A stretch of 64,000 bases of DNA from Chloroflexota bacterium (GTDB lineage: Bacteria > Chloroflexota > Dehalococcoidia > Lucifugimonadales > UBA2962), in assembly GCA_002699485.1 (NCBI GenBank), contig PAAV01000052.1, forward strand, positions 1 through 64,000. Reading direction: 5' to 3'. Positions within the stretch are counted from its first letter, which is position 1, and each line of letters begins with the position of its first letter. This document shows, one piece after another, positions 36,612 to 46,708 of this stretch. The notes beneath the pieces were generated by a model, which ran no database searches, was not told where the DNA came from, and was given only the letters and a program-made list of their open reading frames with translations. The translations under genes and the position numbers were made by a program.

Positions 36612-37220
36612 ATGATTATTATTGGACTTACCGGAGGGATTGGCACAGGAAAATCGACAGCTTCTCGGTTGTTATCTAACTTAGGGGCCGTTGTATTAGA
36701 TGCTGATTCTCTGGGACATGATACGTATAAGAAAGGGACTGAACTTTTTAGAACCCTTGTAAAAACATTTGGACAAGAGATCGTGGGTAAAAAAGGCGAG
36801 ATAGACAGGACTAAATTAGCTGATATTGTATTTGCTAATCAAAATCTTCTTACTAAACTCAATTTAATGGTTCATCCTCAAATAAGAATACATATAGAAA
36901 AAGCAATTAGCAGGCTTGATAGAAAAAAAACAAGCATGGTTGTGATAGATGCAGCTATACTGGTAGAAGCAGAGTGGACAGATCTAGTTGATGAGGTATG
37001 GGTTTTAACTGCTGAAAGAAAAACTATAATTGAACGGTTATCTAATAAATTTAAAAACAATATGGCTGGAGCATTAAAACGCATGGAGTTCCAAATGGCT
37101 CAGTCAGAACTAGTTAGGAAAGCAGATGTAGTTATTGATAATGATGGGTCATATGGAGCGTTAAAGGAACGTGTTAGCCTGTTATTTAAAGATCGCATAT
37201 ATTTAAGCCAGGGAGAATAA
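36612..37220 (+). CDS. coaE: Dephospho-CoA kinase
   Basis: CoaE adds the 3' phosphate in the last step of CoA synthesis. The 202 aa P-loop kinase begins MIIIGLTGGIGTGKSTASRLL (Walker A), then VLDADSLGHDTY, VVIDAAILVEAEWTDLVDEVWVL, and VRKADVVIDNDGS near the C-terminus, all conserved in the family. The promoter at 36562 directly precedes it. The MoxR ATPase gene follows after 9 bases, so the two are likely co-transcribed. Confidence 0.95.
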   Translation: MIIIGLTGGIGTGKSTASRLLSNLGAVVLDADSLGHDTYKKGTELFRTLVKTFGQEIVGKKGEIDRTKLADIVFANQNLLTKLNLMVHPQIRIHIEKAISRLDRKKTSMVVIDAAILVEAEWTDLVDEVWVLTAERKTIIERLSNKFKNNMAGALKRMEFQMAQSELVRKADVVIDNDGSYGALKERVSLLFKDRIYLSQGE

Positions 37221-37229
37221 TAATTAAGC

Positions 37230-38135
37230 ATGGCGACCAAAACTTCAAGTTCAACAAAAACTTTATATCAGAGTTACATAATTGAGGAATATCATCTTAA
37301 GAAAGAGCCGTATTATGTGTCGGTAGGAGACGAAATACAGCTTTTTGAGGCCGCATATTCACAGCGGATCCCAGTGATTTTGAAGGGGCCTACTGGTGTA
37401 GGTAAGACTAGATTCGTTGAATATATGTCTTGGAAACTGGGCGTTAATTTAACTAAAGTAAAGAAAGGGAAAAAATCAGATAATGATCTGCAGCAGGACA
37501 ACCTTCCTTTAGTCACCATAGCCTGCCATGAAGATCTAACGGCATCAGATCTGGTGGGTCGATATCTTCTAGAAGGTGATCAGACTGTTTGGATTGATGG
37601 TCCATTGACACGGGCGGTGAAAGCGGGAGGTATTTGTTATTTAGATGAAGTTGTAGAAGCTAGAAAAGACACTACGGTTTTGATACACCCATTAACGGAC
37701 CATAGAAGAATGTTGCCTGTAGAGAAAAAAGGTGAATTATTAGAGGCTGCAGAGGGATTTCTTTTGGTCTTATCATACAACCCAGGCTATCAGAGTGCCT
37801 TAAAAGACTTGAAACACAGCACTAGGCAAAGGTTTGTATCTATAGAATTTAATCCTCCGCCCAGAGAAATTGAGGCAGAAATAGTTTCTCATGAGGCAAA
37901 AATTGACCTTGATATGGCAATGAGATTAGCTCAGCTCGGGGAGAAAGTTCGTAACTTAAGGGAGCATGGCTTAGGGGAAGGTGCAAGCACAAGGTTACTA
38001 ATATATGCAGGCAAGTTGATTGGCGCAGGAATTAAACCGAGACGAGCATGCCAGGTTGCTGTTAATTGGTCAGTTACTGATGACCATTCGTTGCAAAACA
38101 GTATAGAAGAAGTCACCGCATCGATTTTTGAGTAG
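37230..38135 (+). CDS. MoxR/CbbQ/NorQ-type AAA+ ATPase
   Basis: This 301 aa AAA+ protein has Walker [15 protein letters not shown] near residue 50, Walker [16 protein letters not shown] near 130, and a sensor region [25 protein letters not shown]. The C-terminal part fits the CbbQ/NorQ group. Such ATPases pair with a VWA protein (CbbO/NorD) to activate or load a metal in a target enzyme by remodelling. The partner VWA gene is at 38781, beyond an intervening Nudix gene. The target enzyme is not in the window (no Rubisco, no nitric oxide reductase). Confidence 0.9.
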   Translation: MATKTSSSTKTLYQSYIIEEYHLKKEPYYVSVGDEIQLFEAAYSQRIPVILKGPTGVGKTRFVEYMSWKLGVNLTKVKKGKKSDNDLQQDNLPLVTIACHEDLTASDLVGRYLLEGDQTVWIDGPLTRAVKAGGICYLDEVVEARKDTTVLIHPLTDHRRMLPVEKKGELLEAAEGFLLVLSYNPGYQSALKDLKHSTRQRFVSIEFNPPPREIEAEIVSHEAKIDLDMAMRLAQLGEKVRNLREHGLGEGASTRLLIYAGKLIGAGIKPRRACQVAVNWSVTDDHSLQNSIEEVTASIFE

Positions 38136-38167
38136 GTAGTACAGGATCATCGCTCATTACAACTATT

Positions 38168-38704
38168 GTGACAAATACGCAGGGGCTGAGTGAACAGTAT
38201 AAATTAGCTGCTGTCATAGTTTTAATATATTCGAATAACGGGCAAAGCAAGCTGCTTCTGACAAAAAGAAGTAACAATCTAGATCTCCATCCGGGTGAAA
38301 TTTCTTTTCCCGGAGGGCGACAGGATGCAGGTGATCTAGATCTGAAGGATACTGCCTTAAGGGAGTGTGAAGAAGAAGTTGGGGTGAATCGTAATCAAGT
38401 AAATATCATAGGTGAATTAGGATCTTTTATAACGAGTTCTAATTTTGAAATATTTGCTTTCATAGCGACATCTAAATGCGAACTTGAATTCAACATAAAC
38501 AAGCAAGAGGTTTCTCGAATAATAGAGCTTCCATTAGCCTTCCTAACTGATTCTAAGTGTATTCGTGATGATCTTTGGGTAGTTAGCGGAGAGACAAAAT
38601 ATAAACCCGCATTTGCATATAAAGGAAATTTAATATTTGGAGCTACAGCTAGAATACTTGATTGTTTGGTGCAAACATTACCTGATACGCCCTATAATTC
38701 ATAA
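38168..38704 (+). CDS. Nudix hydrolase, CoA pyrophosphatase-like
   Basis: This 178 aa protein carries the UPF0035-type lead LLLTKRSNNLDLHPGEISFPGG, followed by a Nudix box GGRQDAGDLDLKDTALRECEEEVG in which the usual early Glu is shifted, as in NudL-type enzymes. These cleave CoA or CoA esters to phosphopantetheine and 3',5'-ADP, consistent with coaE being two genes upstream. The start is GTG 38168 with no clear ribosome site. It sits between the NorQ-like ATPase and the NorD-like VWA gene. Confidence 0.83.
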   Translation: MTNTQGLSEQYKLAAVIVLIYSNNGQSKLLLTKRSNNLDLHPGEISFPGGRQDAGDLDLKDTALRECEEEVGVNRNQVNIIGELGSFITSSNFEIFAFIATSKCELEFNINKQEVSRIIELPLAFLTDSKCIRDDLWVVSGETKYKPAFAYKGNLIFGATARILDCLVQTLPDTPYNS

Positions 38705-38780
38705 TCTGAATATATTAATAGTATGGCTCCGGTAGGCCGTTCAAATTAATTGATATTGTTAAAGAAAGTAGTATTTATAA

Positions 38781-41700
38781 TTGGATAATAAGAACATAAC
38801 AAACTTTAATAAAATACTTAAAGCATGTCCTCCTGATGTCAAAGATCAATTCACTAAATCTAGACCACATCTTGAGGAGTGTTTAAATCAAGAACAAATG
38901 TATGCTTGGGTTGATTCAGGAATCAAAATCGCTTCTCAAAGCAACAATTCGTGGGATACCACCGTCAATTTGTTTAGAGTCAGTCCGATCATAATAGGTA
39001 TGTTAAAACCAGATGATTTTATGAATTGGCTTGACACGGGTGTAGATTTAACTACTCAATACCCTGTGCTTGGAACTGGATATTTTTCTGCAAGCCCTTC
39101 AGTTCTGCGAATTCTTCCCGCAACAAAGATTAATGACTGGGCAAGTCTGGGGTCAAAGTTGTATCAAGGAACCTGGAAATCCGGAACTCTGTCCAATCGT
39201 TTTTTCGAATCAAGCGGCGATTTACTAGAACAACTTGACTTCAATCAATTAACACGATTCGTAGACTTTCTTAACATAGTTGCTAAACATTCCTATGACT
39301 TAAGTTCCGAATGCTTGACGTTGGCCCTGCGTTTGTTTCCATTAGTTGGTAATGATAAAGATAGGTTCATATCATTATCTCTTAACCTTGTCGAAACTGG
39401 GTGGAGACAGTTAAAAGCTTTTTATGATGCAAGCTTGAAGTCATTGCCTAGAGTAGATGCTTCTCAGAGAAAAAGATTTCTTGATTTATCAGAACGACTA
39501 CACATTTCAGGCATTCCTAATATGCCTAATACGATATTAGAAATTTCTCAAGCTTTACAGTTAATTGAGAAACGAGATCATACTAAATTATTTGATATAG
39601 CGGATCCATTATTAGATTTATATCCTAGCTCATTTCCAGAATTTATAAAAAGCTCACCCGTTGTGCTTGGTAAAGTCTCTTTTGATCAATTATCTGCTTG
39701 GTGTGAAGAAGGTAAGGCATTATTACAAACGAATCCCGAGGGAGGATTGGCCTTCTTCAAAATTGAATCTTCTCGATCTGAAAAGTTTTTGGAACAGATT
39801 TCATCAGCTGTGGAGTATCAAACGATAAGTAATCTGATAGAGCTGTACTGTAGAGCTTTAGCTGGAGAAGAAATTAGCTTGGCTGATTCTCGTGAACTTG
39901 TCGAGAAAAATATCGGATGGGTTGCAGCTGATTCTCCTACTACAGAAGGCTCGACAGTATATCTACCAGAAGCCATAGATAGATATTCAAAAAAATCCGA
40001 CAATTTTCTATGGTACAAAGTAGTATCGACTCATCAAGTAGGCAGAATGGAATTTGGTAGTTTTCGATTTAGCTTTAATAAGCCATCGGATCGATTTGAA
40101 AATGCAAGAATACTACTGGAGACTGGATCTACGAATGGAAAAGATTCTGGTATATCGGCTGCTACAGATATTCAGAAGTTCTTCAACTTTTTCGAAGAAC
40201 GTCAGTTAAGTTTAGATATTTTTTCGGTTATTGAAGATGGCAGAATTGATGCAAAGATAAAAGATGAGTATAAGGGCATCAGTAAAGGGTATATTTATAT
40301 TCAATCCGATGCGCTAAAGAGTAGGCCTGACACACGAGATTTAAAGGCCAGAGAGGCGCTATTAGAGTTATTGGTACAAATTAGTTTAGGACAGTCAAAA
40401 TCAATACCTATTCCTGTAAATTATCAAGATCAAGCACAAGAGGTTGTAAAGATTGCTCGTCACGCTATGGATGCAAAAAGTAGCGTTGAAGATACTGCAG
40501 AGGCCACTATTCGGATATATAGGATTTTGATTGATGTGGTGAACGACGAAGTCGATGAAGATGATTGGGATCCATTAGATTTTGAGGATGAGGAATCAGA
40601 AGGAGATAATTTTTCAGATCCAGAAGGATTCAAGCAAAGTTTAGATTCTATGGGTAATTCCGCTGGAGATGATCCTGCTGACACACTTGAAGAGAAGTAT
40701 AATTCGCCTCAAGAAGTTGATTATAGAGGTGAGTTTAAACCCGAGTTGACACAATTACTAGAAAAACTGCGAGAACAAGGTCAATTTAAAGAAGGAGACA
40801 ATGATAGTGAATCAATCACTCAAGAGATGATGGATGAATTTGCTCAAAACACTGTCGAGTTAAGTCAAGAATTGAATGAGGGAGTGGGTAGTATTACTAG
40901 TGATGAAGTGGTTGAAAACATGTTGAAAGAAGTGGGCTTGCAAAAACCAGAATCACTTGAGGGAGGACAAGGTCCCTTAGTACATGTAGATGAGACTGGC
41001 GGGGAACTCGAATCAGATGAGCCTGAAACTTTTGTTTATGATGAATGGGATTTCAGAGCGGGAGATTATAAGCCTCGATGGTGCATAGTCAGGCAAAAGT
41101 ACATGGCTGAAGGAGAAGATGCATATTATGGCAACATAGTGCAAAGCTATGGAAATTTAGTCATGCAAGTTAGACGACAATTTGAGCTGTTAGTTCCAGA
41201 AACAATGCGAAAGCAGCGAAGACTTCAAGACGGAGAAGATATAGACATAGACGATGTAATTGAAACTATGGTTGACATTAAAACAGGCTCTAGCCCGAAT
41301 GAGAAGATGTACTGGCGACGAAACAAGGTACACAGGGATGTAGCGGTTATTTTCTTACTTGATACCAGCGCATCTACGGCAGAAGCGATAGATGATTCAA
41401 AAGCCGTCAGCGATCAATCTACTGCTCCAGACGATCCAGTGGAATATATGTTGTGGTTAAGATCACGCAGGGGCGAAGGGACTAAAAGGACATATAAACG
41501 GATAATAGACCTAGAAAAAGAAGCTTTAATACTATTAATAAATGCAATTGAAGCGATAGGTGATACATATGGTATATATGGATTTTCAGGATATGGCAGA
41601 GAAAATGTTGAATTTTATACCGTCAAAGATTTGGATGAGTTGTTTTCTGATAAGGTCAAACGCAGAATAGATCGCATAGCTCCATTACATGCGACAAGAA

Positions 41701-42023
41701 TGGGCCCCGCAATAAGGCATTCAACATCGAAATTGGAATCGTTGGATGCAAGAACAAAATTAATGTTTCTAATTAGTGATGGGCGGCCCCAAGATCGAGG
41801 TTATAGTAGGGAAGGGGTTGAAAAAGAGTATGCTGTCCACGATACCCGGATGGCGCTAGATGAAGCTAGAAGTAAAGGGATCAACCCTTTTTGCTTAACT
41901 GTTGATCGTAATGGACATGATTACCTTAAAACTATGATGTCAGAGATGGGTTATGAGGTTTTAGACGACATACATGCCCTACCACACAGATTACTCTACT
42001 TGTATCGAAAATTAACTACGTAA
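38781..42023 (+). CDS. Giant NorD/CbbO-like VWA protein with N-terminal helical repeats
   Basis: This 1080 aa protein has a C-terminal von Willebrand A domain with MIDAS DTSAS at 861-865, a Thr in LHATRMGPA, and D1000 in LISDGRPQD. It is preceded by a long acidic linker (about 590-770). Residues 40-330 hold eight regular helical repeats: W43, W83, W120, F160, F196, F233, F271, W307 are spaced 36-40 residues apart, in contexts such as MYAWVDSG, FMNWLDTG and INDWASLG. NorD/CbbO proteins act with NorQ/CbbQ ATPases. The start is TTG 38781, next to a TATAAT box (38776). The target is unknown. Confidence 0.85.
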   Translation: MDNKNITNFNKILKACPPDVKDQFTKSRPHLEECLNQEQMYAWVDSGIKIASQSNNSWDTTVNLFRVSPIIIGMLKPDDFMNWLDTGVDLTTQYPVLGTGYFSASPSVLRILPATKINDWASLGSKLYQGTWKSGTLSNRFFESSGDLLEQLDFNQLTRFVDFLNIVAKHSYDLSSECLTLALRLFPLVGNDKDRFISLSLNLVETGWRQLKAFYDASLKSLPRVDASQRKRFLDLSERLHISGIPNMPNTILEISQALQLIEKRDHTKLFDIADPLLDLYPSSFPEFIKSSPVVLGKVSFDQLSAWCEEGKALLQTNPEGGLAFFKIESSRSEKFLEQISSAVEYQTISNLIELYCRALAGEEISLADSRELVEKNIGWVAADSPTTEGSTVYLPEAIDRYSKKSDNFLWYKVVSTHQVGRMEFGSFRFSFNKPSDRFENARILLETGSTNGKDSGISAATDIQKFFNFFEERQLSLDIFSVIEDGRIDAKIKDEYKGISKGYIYIQSDALKSRPDTRDLKAREALLELLVQISLGQSKSIPIPVNYQDQAQEVVKIARHAMDAKSSVEDTAEATIRIYRILIDVVNDEVDEDDWDPLDFEDEESEGDNFSDPEGFKQSLDSMGNSAGDDPADTLEEKYNSPQEVDYRGEFKPELTQLLEKLREQGQFKEGDNDSESITQEMMDEFAQNTVELSQELNEGVGSITSDEVVENMLKEVGLQKPESLEGGQGPLVHVDETGGELESDEPETFVYDEWDFRAGDYKPRWCIVRQKYMAEGEDAYYGNIVQSYGNLVMQVRRQFELLVPETMRKQRRLQDGEDIDIDDVIETMVDIKTGSSPNEKMYWRRNKVHRDVAVIFLLDTSASTAEAIDDSKAVSDQSTAPDDPVEYMLWLRSRRGEGTKRTYKRIIDLEKEALILLINAIEAIGDTYGIYGFSGYGRENVEFYTVKDLDELFSDKVKRRIDRIAPLHATRMGPAIRHSTSKLESLDARTKLMFLISDGRPQDRGYSREGVEKEYAVHDTRMALDEARSKGINPFCLTVDRNGHDYLKTMMSEMGYEVLDDIHALPHRLLYLYRKLTT

Positions 42024-42039
42024 ATAATTAACGGTAGAA

Positions 42040-43077
42040 TTAATCGAGATTATCATAGTCTGAGCGTCGCATTGGGATTTCAAAGTATGGAGGGTCTTCG
42101 TCTAAGGCGAATATGCCGTCAATCCATTCGGCAGGAATAAATAACAGTGGCTGTGATAGTTCGCCTTCTTCTGTTCTAGCATAGTACCCTGATCCATCTT
42201 CCAATTTATTTCCTATTCTCCAGATGATCCCGTCGTCATATTCTGTGCCTCTTGAGCTTACTCCTGCAAATCTCAAAGTTAATGCTGTTGACATCTCGTA
42301 GATGCCATAAGGAGTGAAATCATCAATATGGGTTTCAAGAACTTTTTGTCCATTCGGACCTTTTAAAAGTGGTATCCCTTGGCTTAGCCAGATGTCCATT
42401 TTTAGGGAGGCAAATTTTGTATCTAGACCATGTCTTTGTACTGTCCACTCGTTATCACGTATTTTAAATTGAAGCCAGCTATTATTGCCTCCGTGGTATT
42501 CACCCTTTATGATGCTTAGTTCATATAAATCATCTGGGTTCCTTGCAATAAACCATTTTGGAAGAGGCGGATCAGTAGCGAGCTTTTGTAAAACCTCTCC
42601 CCAAGTTGATGTAATCAAGAATAATTGATCGAATCCTTCTACTTGCCCATAGTGATGTTTACCGTCAGTCGTTACATTTCCTAAAGATACTTTTATATCA
42701 CGACCGTCTACAAGTTTGATTCTAACTTTGGTGCGCGGGTTAGCCAGTCCATATTGTACTGGGTTGTCCACAGTTTCTTTAAGCTGCCGACGTGTTCGTG
42801 GTCCAGTTAGTATTAATACCATACCTCCCCAACGTTCTCTGCGGGGGGTTACACCGGTTAATCCTTCAAATTGCCATCTTCGTTCTTCGTCTCTTACAAA
42901 CTTGACCGTTTCGTTTAAAACTTGAACTTCTATAATATCAATATCGGATTCAGTTACTTGATAAAACCAAGGTGCTTTTTCCTGCTCGATTTCCTCGGCC
43001 TTAAATGGATTTATCCATACCACAACTCCAATTACTATACCCACTACAATCAGTATTAATGTTGCCCATAAATTCAT
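42040..43077 (-). CDS. DUF4340-domain protein, membrane-anchored
   Basis: This 345 aa protein has an N-terminal membrane span (ATLILIVVGIVIGVVVW). The soluble part is a repetitive beta-rich domain containing IDIIEVQVLNETVKFVRDEERRWQF and a second similar unit (YELSIIKGEYHGGNNSWLQFKIRDNEWTV). This is the DUF4340 pattern found downstream of GldG-like proteins in ABC gene sets. It is the last gene of the operon beginning at 46453, 17 bases after the GldG-like stop. Probably extracytoplasmic; the ligand is unknown. Confidence 0.78.
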   Translation of the reverse strand: MNLWATLILIVVGIVIGVVVWINPFKAEEIEQEKAPWFYQVTESDIDIIEVQVLNETVKFVRDEERRWQFEGLTGVTPRRERWGGMVLILTGPRTRRQLKETVDNPVQYGLANPRTKVRIKLVDGRDIKVSLGNVTTDGKHHYGQVEGFDQLFLITSTWGEVLQKLATDPPLPKWFIARNPDDLYELSIIKGEYHGGNNSWLQFKIRDNEWTVQRHGLDTKFASLKMDIWLSQGIPLLKGPNGQKVLETHIDDFTPYGIYEMSTALTLRFAGVSSRGTEYDDGIIWRIGNKLEDGSGYYARTEEGELSQPLLFIPAEWIDGIFALDEDPPYFEIPMRRSDYDNLD

Positions 43078-43094
43078 TTACGACTGGTTCCTAA

Positions 43095-44753
43095 TTACCT
43101 TCTGCGCCACCATATTAATGCCGCCACAATTAATAGCAAAGTTGGGGGTAGGAACCAACTAGACCATTGAATAAAGTCGCGTTGGTTGGCTGTCAAAACC
43201 AATTCTCTTACTGGGAAGACTTTAGGCCTTATAGATATAAGGTCATAATCATCAGTCAAGAAATTTACTGAATTTAAAAATAGGTCAGAATTGTCTCGAC
43301 TTGTATAAAACTCATTTGATACGAAATCGGAGTCTCCAAATGCCACTATTTTTGTTAATGGCATGTTGTTTTGACATCGTACCGGAATTGCATCTATTTT
43401 AGCGCATGCTTCTAATGCAGAACTTACTGGGAACGGCCCAGGCAGGTCTAATTCAGGATCCGGTCTGGGGTTGTCAACATTAGTTTCTAGCCAACTTGCT
43501 TGTGTAGTCATAGCAAGAGGTACGAATCTGGTTTGTGGTGGTATATCTTGAGCCAACACTGTTGACTCAATAGCGGTTGCGCCAGGAAAGAAAACTACAT
43601 CAATTTGAGATGTTATGCCTATGCCGCTTAGATCAGTACTAATAAATTGTCCATTAGCTCGTTGCATTAATGGAGTTAAAACATGACCTGCAACTGAGCT
43701 TCCTGCATCAGCTAGAGTATCTGTATAAGTTTTTATTCCCCATTCTGAGATTAAGTCCCTGAATGATTGGGGGCTGTTAGGGTCTAATAGAACTATTAAT
43801 CGGCCTCCGGAACTTAGATAACTATCTAATGCATTGTATTCCGCTTGGTCTAATTCTTGTGTGGGTCCCGCTATCACTAGAGCAGCTGCGTCATCAGGCA
43901 CCTCGCGTATCTGCATTAGATTTAGAGCCTGAACCGAATAGTTGTCTCTTAATAGCCCTTCTAAGGCTAGATCAAAGCCAAGTGGCTCAATAAGCCCGGT
44001 TGCAAGATCTCTTGTTGAGGCACGTTCCTTATGACCAGTTAATATATAAACTTTCTTTGTTTCGACTCCAGTTACTACAAGTACAGCGGTTAAAAGCTGT
44101 TGTTCAGATGCTGGAAATGCGGCTTGGAAAGTTCCAACTTCCATGTTCTCTATAACAATTGCAGGGAATTGGGTCACATTATATGTAAGGGCGACAGATC
44201 GATTTAGTTCAGGATCGATAAACCTATATGAGAAGTTTGAGCTGTTGCGAGAAAATTCGTTAAGAATATCTTCGACCTGTTGTCTCCTGCCATCTCCATC
44301 AACCAAGAAAGCATTAGCTCTGATTTCTACATCGAGGTTTTCTAAGATTTGTACAGTTTGAGGCGCTAAGCTAAAAAACCTAGTGTATGTCACATCGAAT
44401 CTTTGGAAATTACGGAAAAATAAAAAGTTTAATAAAGCAATTATGATGAAAAAAGCTAACGTCATTATCAATATATTGGTGCCAAACCGGGCTTGGCGCC
44501 CTACCAAAAACATTGCAATTCCTCGTGGAGATAATACCAGTGCTATGAATAAAAGTAGAAGTCCTATAATTAGGACGGTCAGAGAGAAACTCTGTATGTC
44601 TTTAATCGAAAGATATAGTATGCCTCCTGCGACTGCTGCAATGAAACCTACTATGCCACAAATAGAGCTCCAAAATGGAGGGGACTTCAATTGAGATTGG
44701 AATGCCTCTATGAGTGTTTCTTCGGAGGGCACAAGTTCTTTATCGTCAGCCAC
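43095..44753 (-). CDS. GldG-like ABC-associated membrane protein
   Basis: This 552 aa protein starts at GTG 44753, with GGAGGT upstream. The track's 44792 start is inside the upstream permease. It has three N-terminal spans, and a long extracytoplasmic domain with a GldG-type thiamine-like fold (RFFSLAPQTVQILENLDVEIRANAFLVDG, VYILTGHKERAS and LIVLLDPNSPQSF). A last span (WFLPPTLLLIVAALIWWRRR) lies at the C-terminus. The start codon is 1 base beyond the permease stop TAA (44755-44757), so coupled translation is likely. Confidence 0.82.
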   Translation of the reverse strand: MADDKELVPSEETLIEAFQSQLKSPPFWSSICGIVGFIAAVAGGILYLSIKDIQSFSLTVLIIGLLLLFIALVLSPRGIAMFLVGRQARFGTNILIMTLAFFIIIALLNFLFFRNFQRFDVTYTRFFSLAPQTVQILENLDVEIRANAFLVDGDGRRQQVEDILNEFSRNSSNFSYRFIDPELNRSVALTYNVTQFPAIVIENMEVGTFQAAFPASEQQLLTAVLVVTGVETKKVYILTGHKERASTRDLATGLIEPLGFDLALEGLLRDNYSVQALNLMQIREVPDDAAALVIAGPTQELDQAEYNALDSYLSSGGRLIVLLDPNSPQSFRDLISEWGIKTYTDTLADAGSSVAGHVLTPLMQRANGQFISTDLSGIGITSQIDVVFFPGATAIESTVLAQDIPPQTRFVPLAMTTQASWLETNVDNPRPDPELDLPGPFPVSSALEACAKIDAIPVRCQNNMPLTKIVAFGDSDFVSNEFYTSRDNSDLFLNSVNFLTDDYDLISIRPKVFPVRELVLTANQRDFIQWSSWFLPPTLLLIVAALIWWRRR

Positions 44754-44754
44754 T

Positions 44755-45468
44755 TTATCGCCACCTCCTGGTTTCAACGGAACGTACAGCAAGGAATAAG
44801 AAGACGGCTATCATGCTTAAATAATAGACAATATGACTGGTGTCTACTATGCCACGAGCGAAATCTCCGAAGTGTGTTCTCATTGATATCTCCAGTATGA
44901 TATCTCCTGTTACACCTCCTAATCTCATGCCAAGTGTATCAATAAAAGTAAGGATTAATAATGTCCCCATACCCAAAACGGCTGAAACGATTTGATTGCT
45001 AGTTAAGGAAGAAGCTAGCATGCCAATAGCTAAAGCGGCAGCTCCGTACAATATCATGCCTAGATAAGCACTCATAACAGGTCCACTGTCGGGTTCTCCA
45101 AAAGCATAAATCATTATCACGTAGTACAAGGTTGCAGCTAGAGTGGCAATTAATATAACTAGACTGGCAATATATTTCCCTAGAACTACTTCCCAGTCTC
45201 TAACTGGAGATGTAAGCAACAGTTCTAGAGTACCTAATTTTTGTTCCTCAGCTAGAAGTCTCATGGTTAAGAGAGGAGCCAACAAGATGTAGAAAATACT
45301 TGATGGCACAACAAAAGACCTCACAGTTGCTTCAGGGTTAGTTCCAATTACATTCAGTATAAAAGTTATTCCTGCGAACACAACGAACATTGCAGCGACT
45401 ACGTAAGCTGTTGGAGTCAGAAAATATATTTTCAGTTCCTTCCAAGCAATTGTCAGAGTATTATTCAC
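44755..45468 (-). CDS. ABC-2 type permease (GldF-like)
   Basis: This 237 aa integral membrane protein has about six hydrophobic segments and an N-terminal IAWKELKIYFLTPTAYVVAA. Interior motifs RLLAEEQKLGTLELLLTSPVRDWEVVLGKYIA are typical of ABC-2 permeases. The track starts at TTG 45486, but that places the ribosome site GGGGAGG inside the ORF. GTG 45468 follows it by 9 bases and is preferred. The gene overlaps the ATPase gene end (45461) by 8 bases. It would form the transport pore with the ATPase and GldG-like protein. Confidence 0.88.
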   Translation of the reverse strand: MNNTLTIAWKELKIYFLTPTAYVVAAMFVVFAGITFILNVIGTNPEATVRSFVVPSSIFYILLAPLLTMRLLAEEQKLGTLELLLTSPVRDWEVVLGKYIASLVILIATLAATLYYVIMIYAFGEPDSGPVMSAYLGMILYGAAALAIGMLASSLTSNQIVSAVLGMGTLLILTFIDTLGMRLGGVTGDIILEISMRTHFGDFARGIVDTSHIVYYLSMIAVFLFLAVRSVETRRWR

Positions 45469-46453
45469 TATCAGACACCTCCCCAACTCTCATACTTTCT
45501 TCATCCTGAATAGGATCTTCAGAGGTAGTGAGTCTGAGGAATATTTCTTCTAACGACATTCCTACTGCCTCTAACCTTAATAAATCCCATTTATTTTTAA
45601 CTATTGATGTTGCTAAGTCGGTTCTAATCTCGATACCTCTCTCTGCCTCAATTTCAAAACTGCTATACCCTTTTTCGGATATATTGGTTTTTCGATTTAC
45701 TGACTCTACCCCGGGTACTTTTTCGAGAGCAGTTACAATTTCGCGGGTAGGACCCTTAACGTCTAGCTCTACTCTCTCAGTGCCCCGAAGTCGCGTGGCA
45801 AGGTTTTCTGGTTTATCTACGGCTACGATTTGCCCTTCATGAATTATGATTACTCTTTCGCAGATCATACTGACCTCCGGCAGAATATGAGTTGACACAA
45901 TTAATGTAGTTTCGCCGCCCAGGTTTTTAATTAACTCTCTTGTTTCAACCACTTGGATAGGATCTATTCCGATGGTTGGCTCATCTAAGATAAGTACATC
46001 AGGCTCATGAATGATCGATTGTGCGATACCGACTCGTTGTCTAAAACCTTTAGAAAGTTTTGATATAAAAGTGTCGAAATATTCCTCTAATCTACATATT
46101 TGTACTACTTCATCAACTCTTTTGTGTAGATGTTGACCTTTTAACTCTCTAATTCTCCCCATGAATTCTAAGTAATCAGACACGGTCATATCTGTATATA
46201 GGGGCACCGTTTCAGGCAGATATCCAATGTGCCTACGAGCCGCCAAAGAGTCTGTTAATATGTCGCTACCTGCAACTGAACATGTTCCTTCTGTCGGTGG
46301 AACAAACCCAGTTATAATTTTCATAGTAGTAGACTTTCCAGCTCCGTTTGGTCCAAGAAAGCCCAATATTTCGCCTTTCTCGACGCGGAAGCTAATATCC
46401 GTTACAGCTGGATAATTACCGTAATATTTAGTTATAGAATCAAGTTCAATCAT
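45461..46453 (-). CDS. ABC transporter ATP-binding protein (GldA-like)
   Basis: This 330 aa ATPase has Walker A GPNGAGKSTTMK near residue 37, the signature LSKGFRQRVGIAQSI, Walker B VLILDEPTIGID and the H-loop VSTHILPE. The C-terminal region (about 220-330) is an extra domain as in GldA/ABC-2 ATPases. It is the first gene of the four-gene operon ATPase, permease, GldG-like and DUF4340. The exported or translocated substrate is unknown. Confidence 0.92.
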   Translation of the reverse strand: MIELDSITKYYGNYPAVTDISFRVEKGEILGFLGPNGAGKSTTMKIITGFVPPTEGTCSVAGSDILTDSLAARRHIGYLPETVPLYTDMTVSDYLEFMGRIRELKGQHLHKRVDEVVQICRLEEYFDTFISKLSKGFRQRVGIAQSIIHEPDVLILDEPTIGIDPIQVVETRELIKNLGGETTLIVSTHILPEVSMICERVIIIHEGQIVAVDKPENLATRLRGTERVELDVKGPTREIVTALEKVPGVESVNRKTNISEKGYSSFEIEAERGIEIRTDLATSIVKNKWDLLRLEAVGMSLEEIFLRLTTSEDPIQDEESMRVGEVSDSE

Positions 46454-46708
46454 AGTTTTATTAAATCAAGTATTTGGTGAAATTATAAGCAAGAAGGTGA
46501 GTGAGCTGTAATAAAGCACAAATAAATAGGTTATGAGTTAAGTGAATATTATAACAAGGGAATCTTACCAACAATATAAAATTAGTGTTAGTTACCGTTT
46601 GATTTTGAAATAATCACTTCTTCAGTTCTTTATTGAGGCCAAATCACCTCGATGTTAATCTTAAACAGATGGAAAGTTTTAAACAGATAAGGCAGTAGGG
46701 GTTAATAA

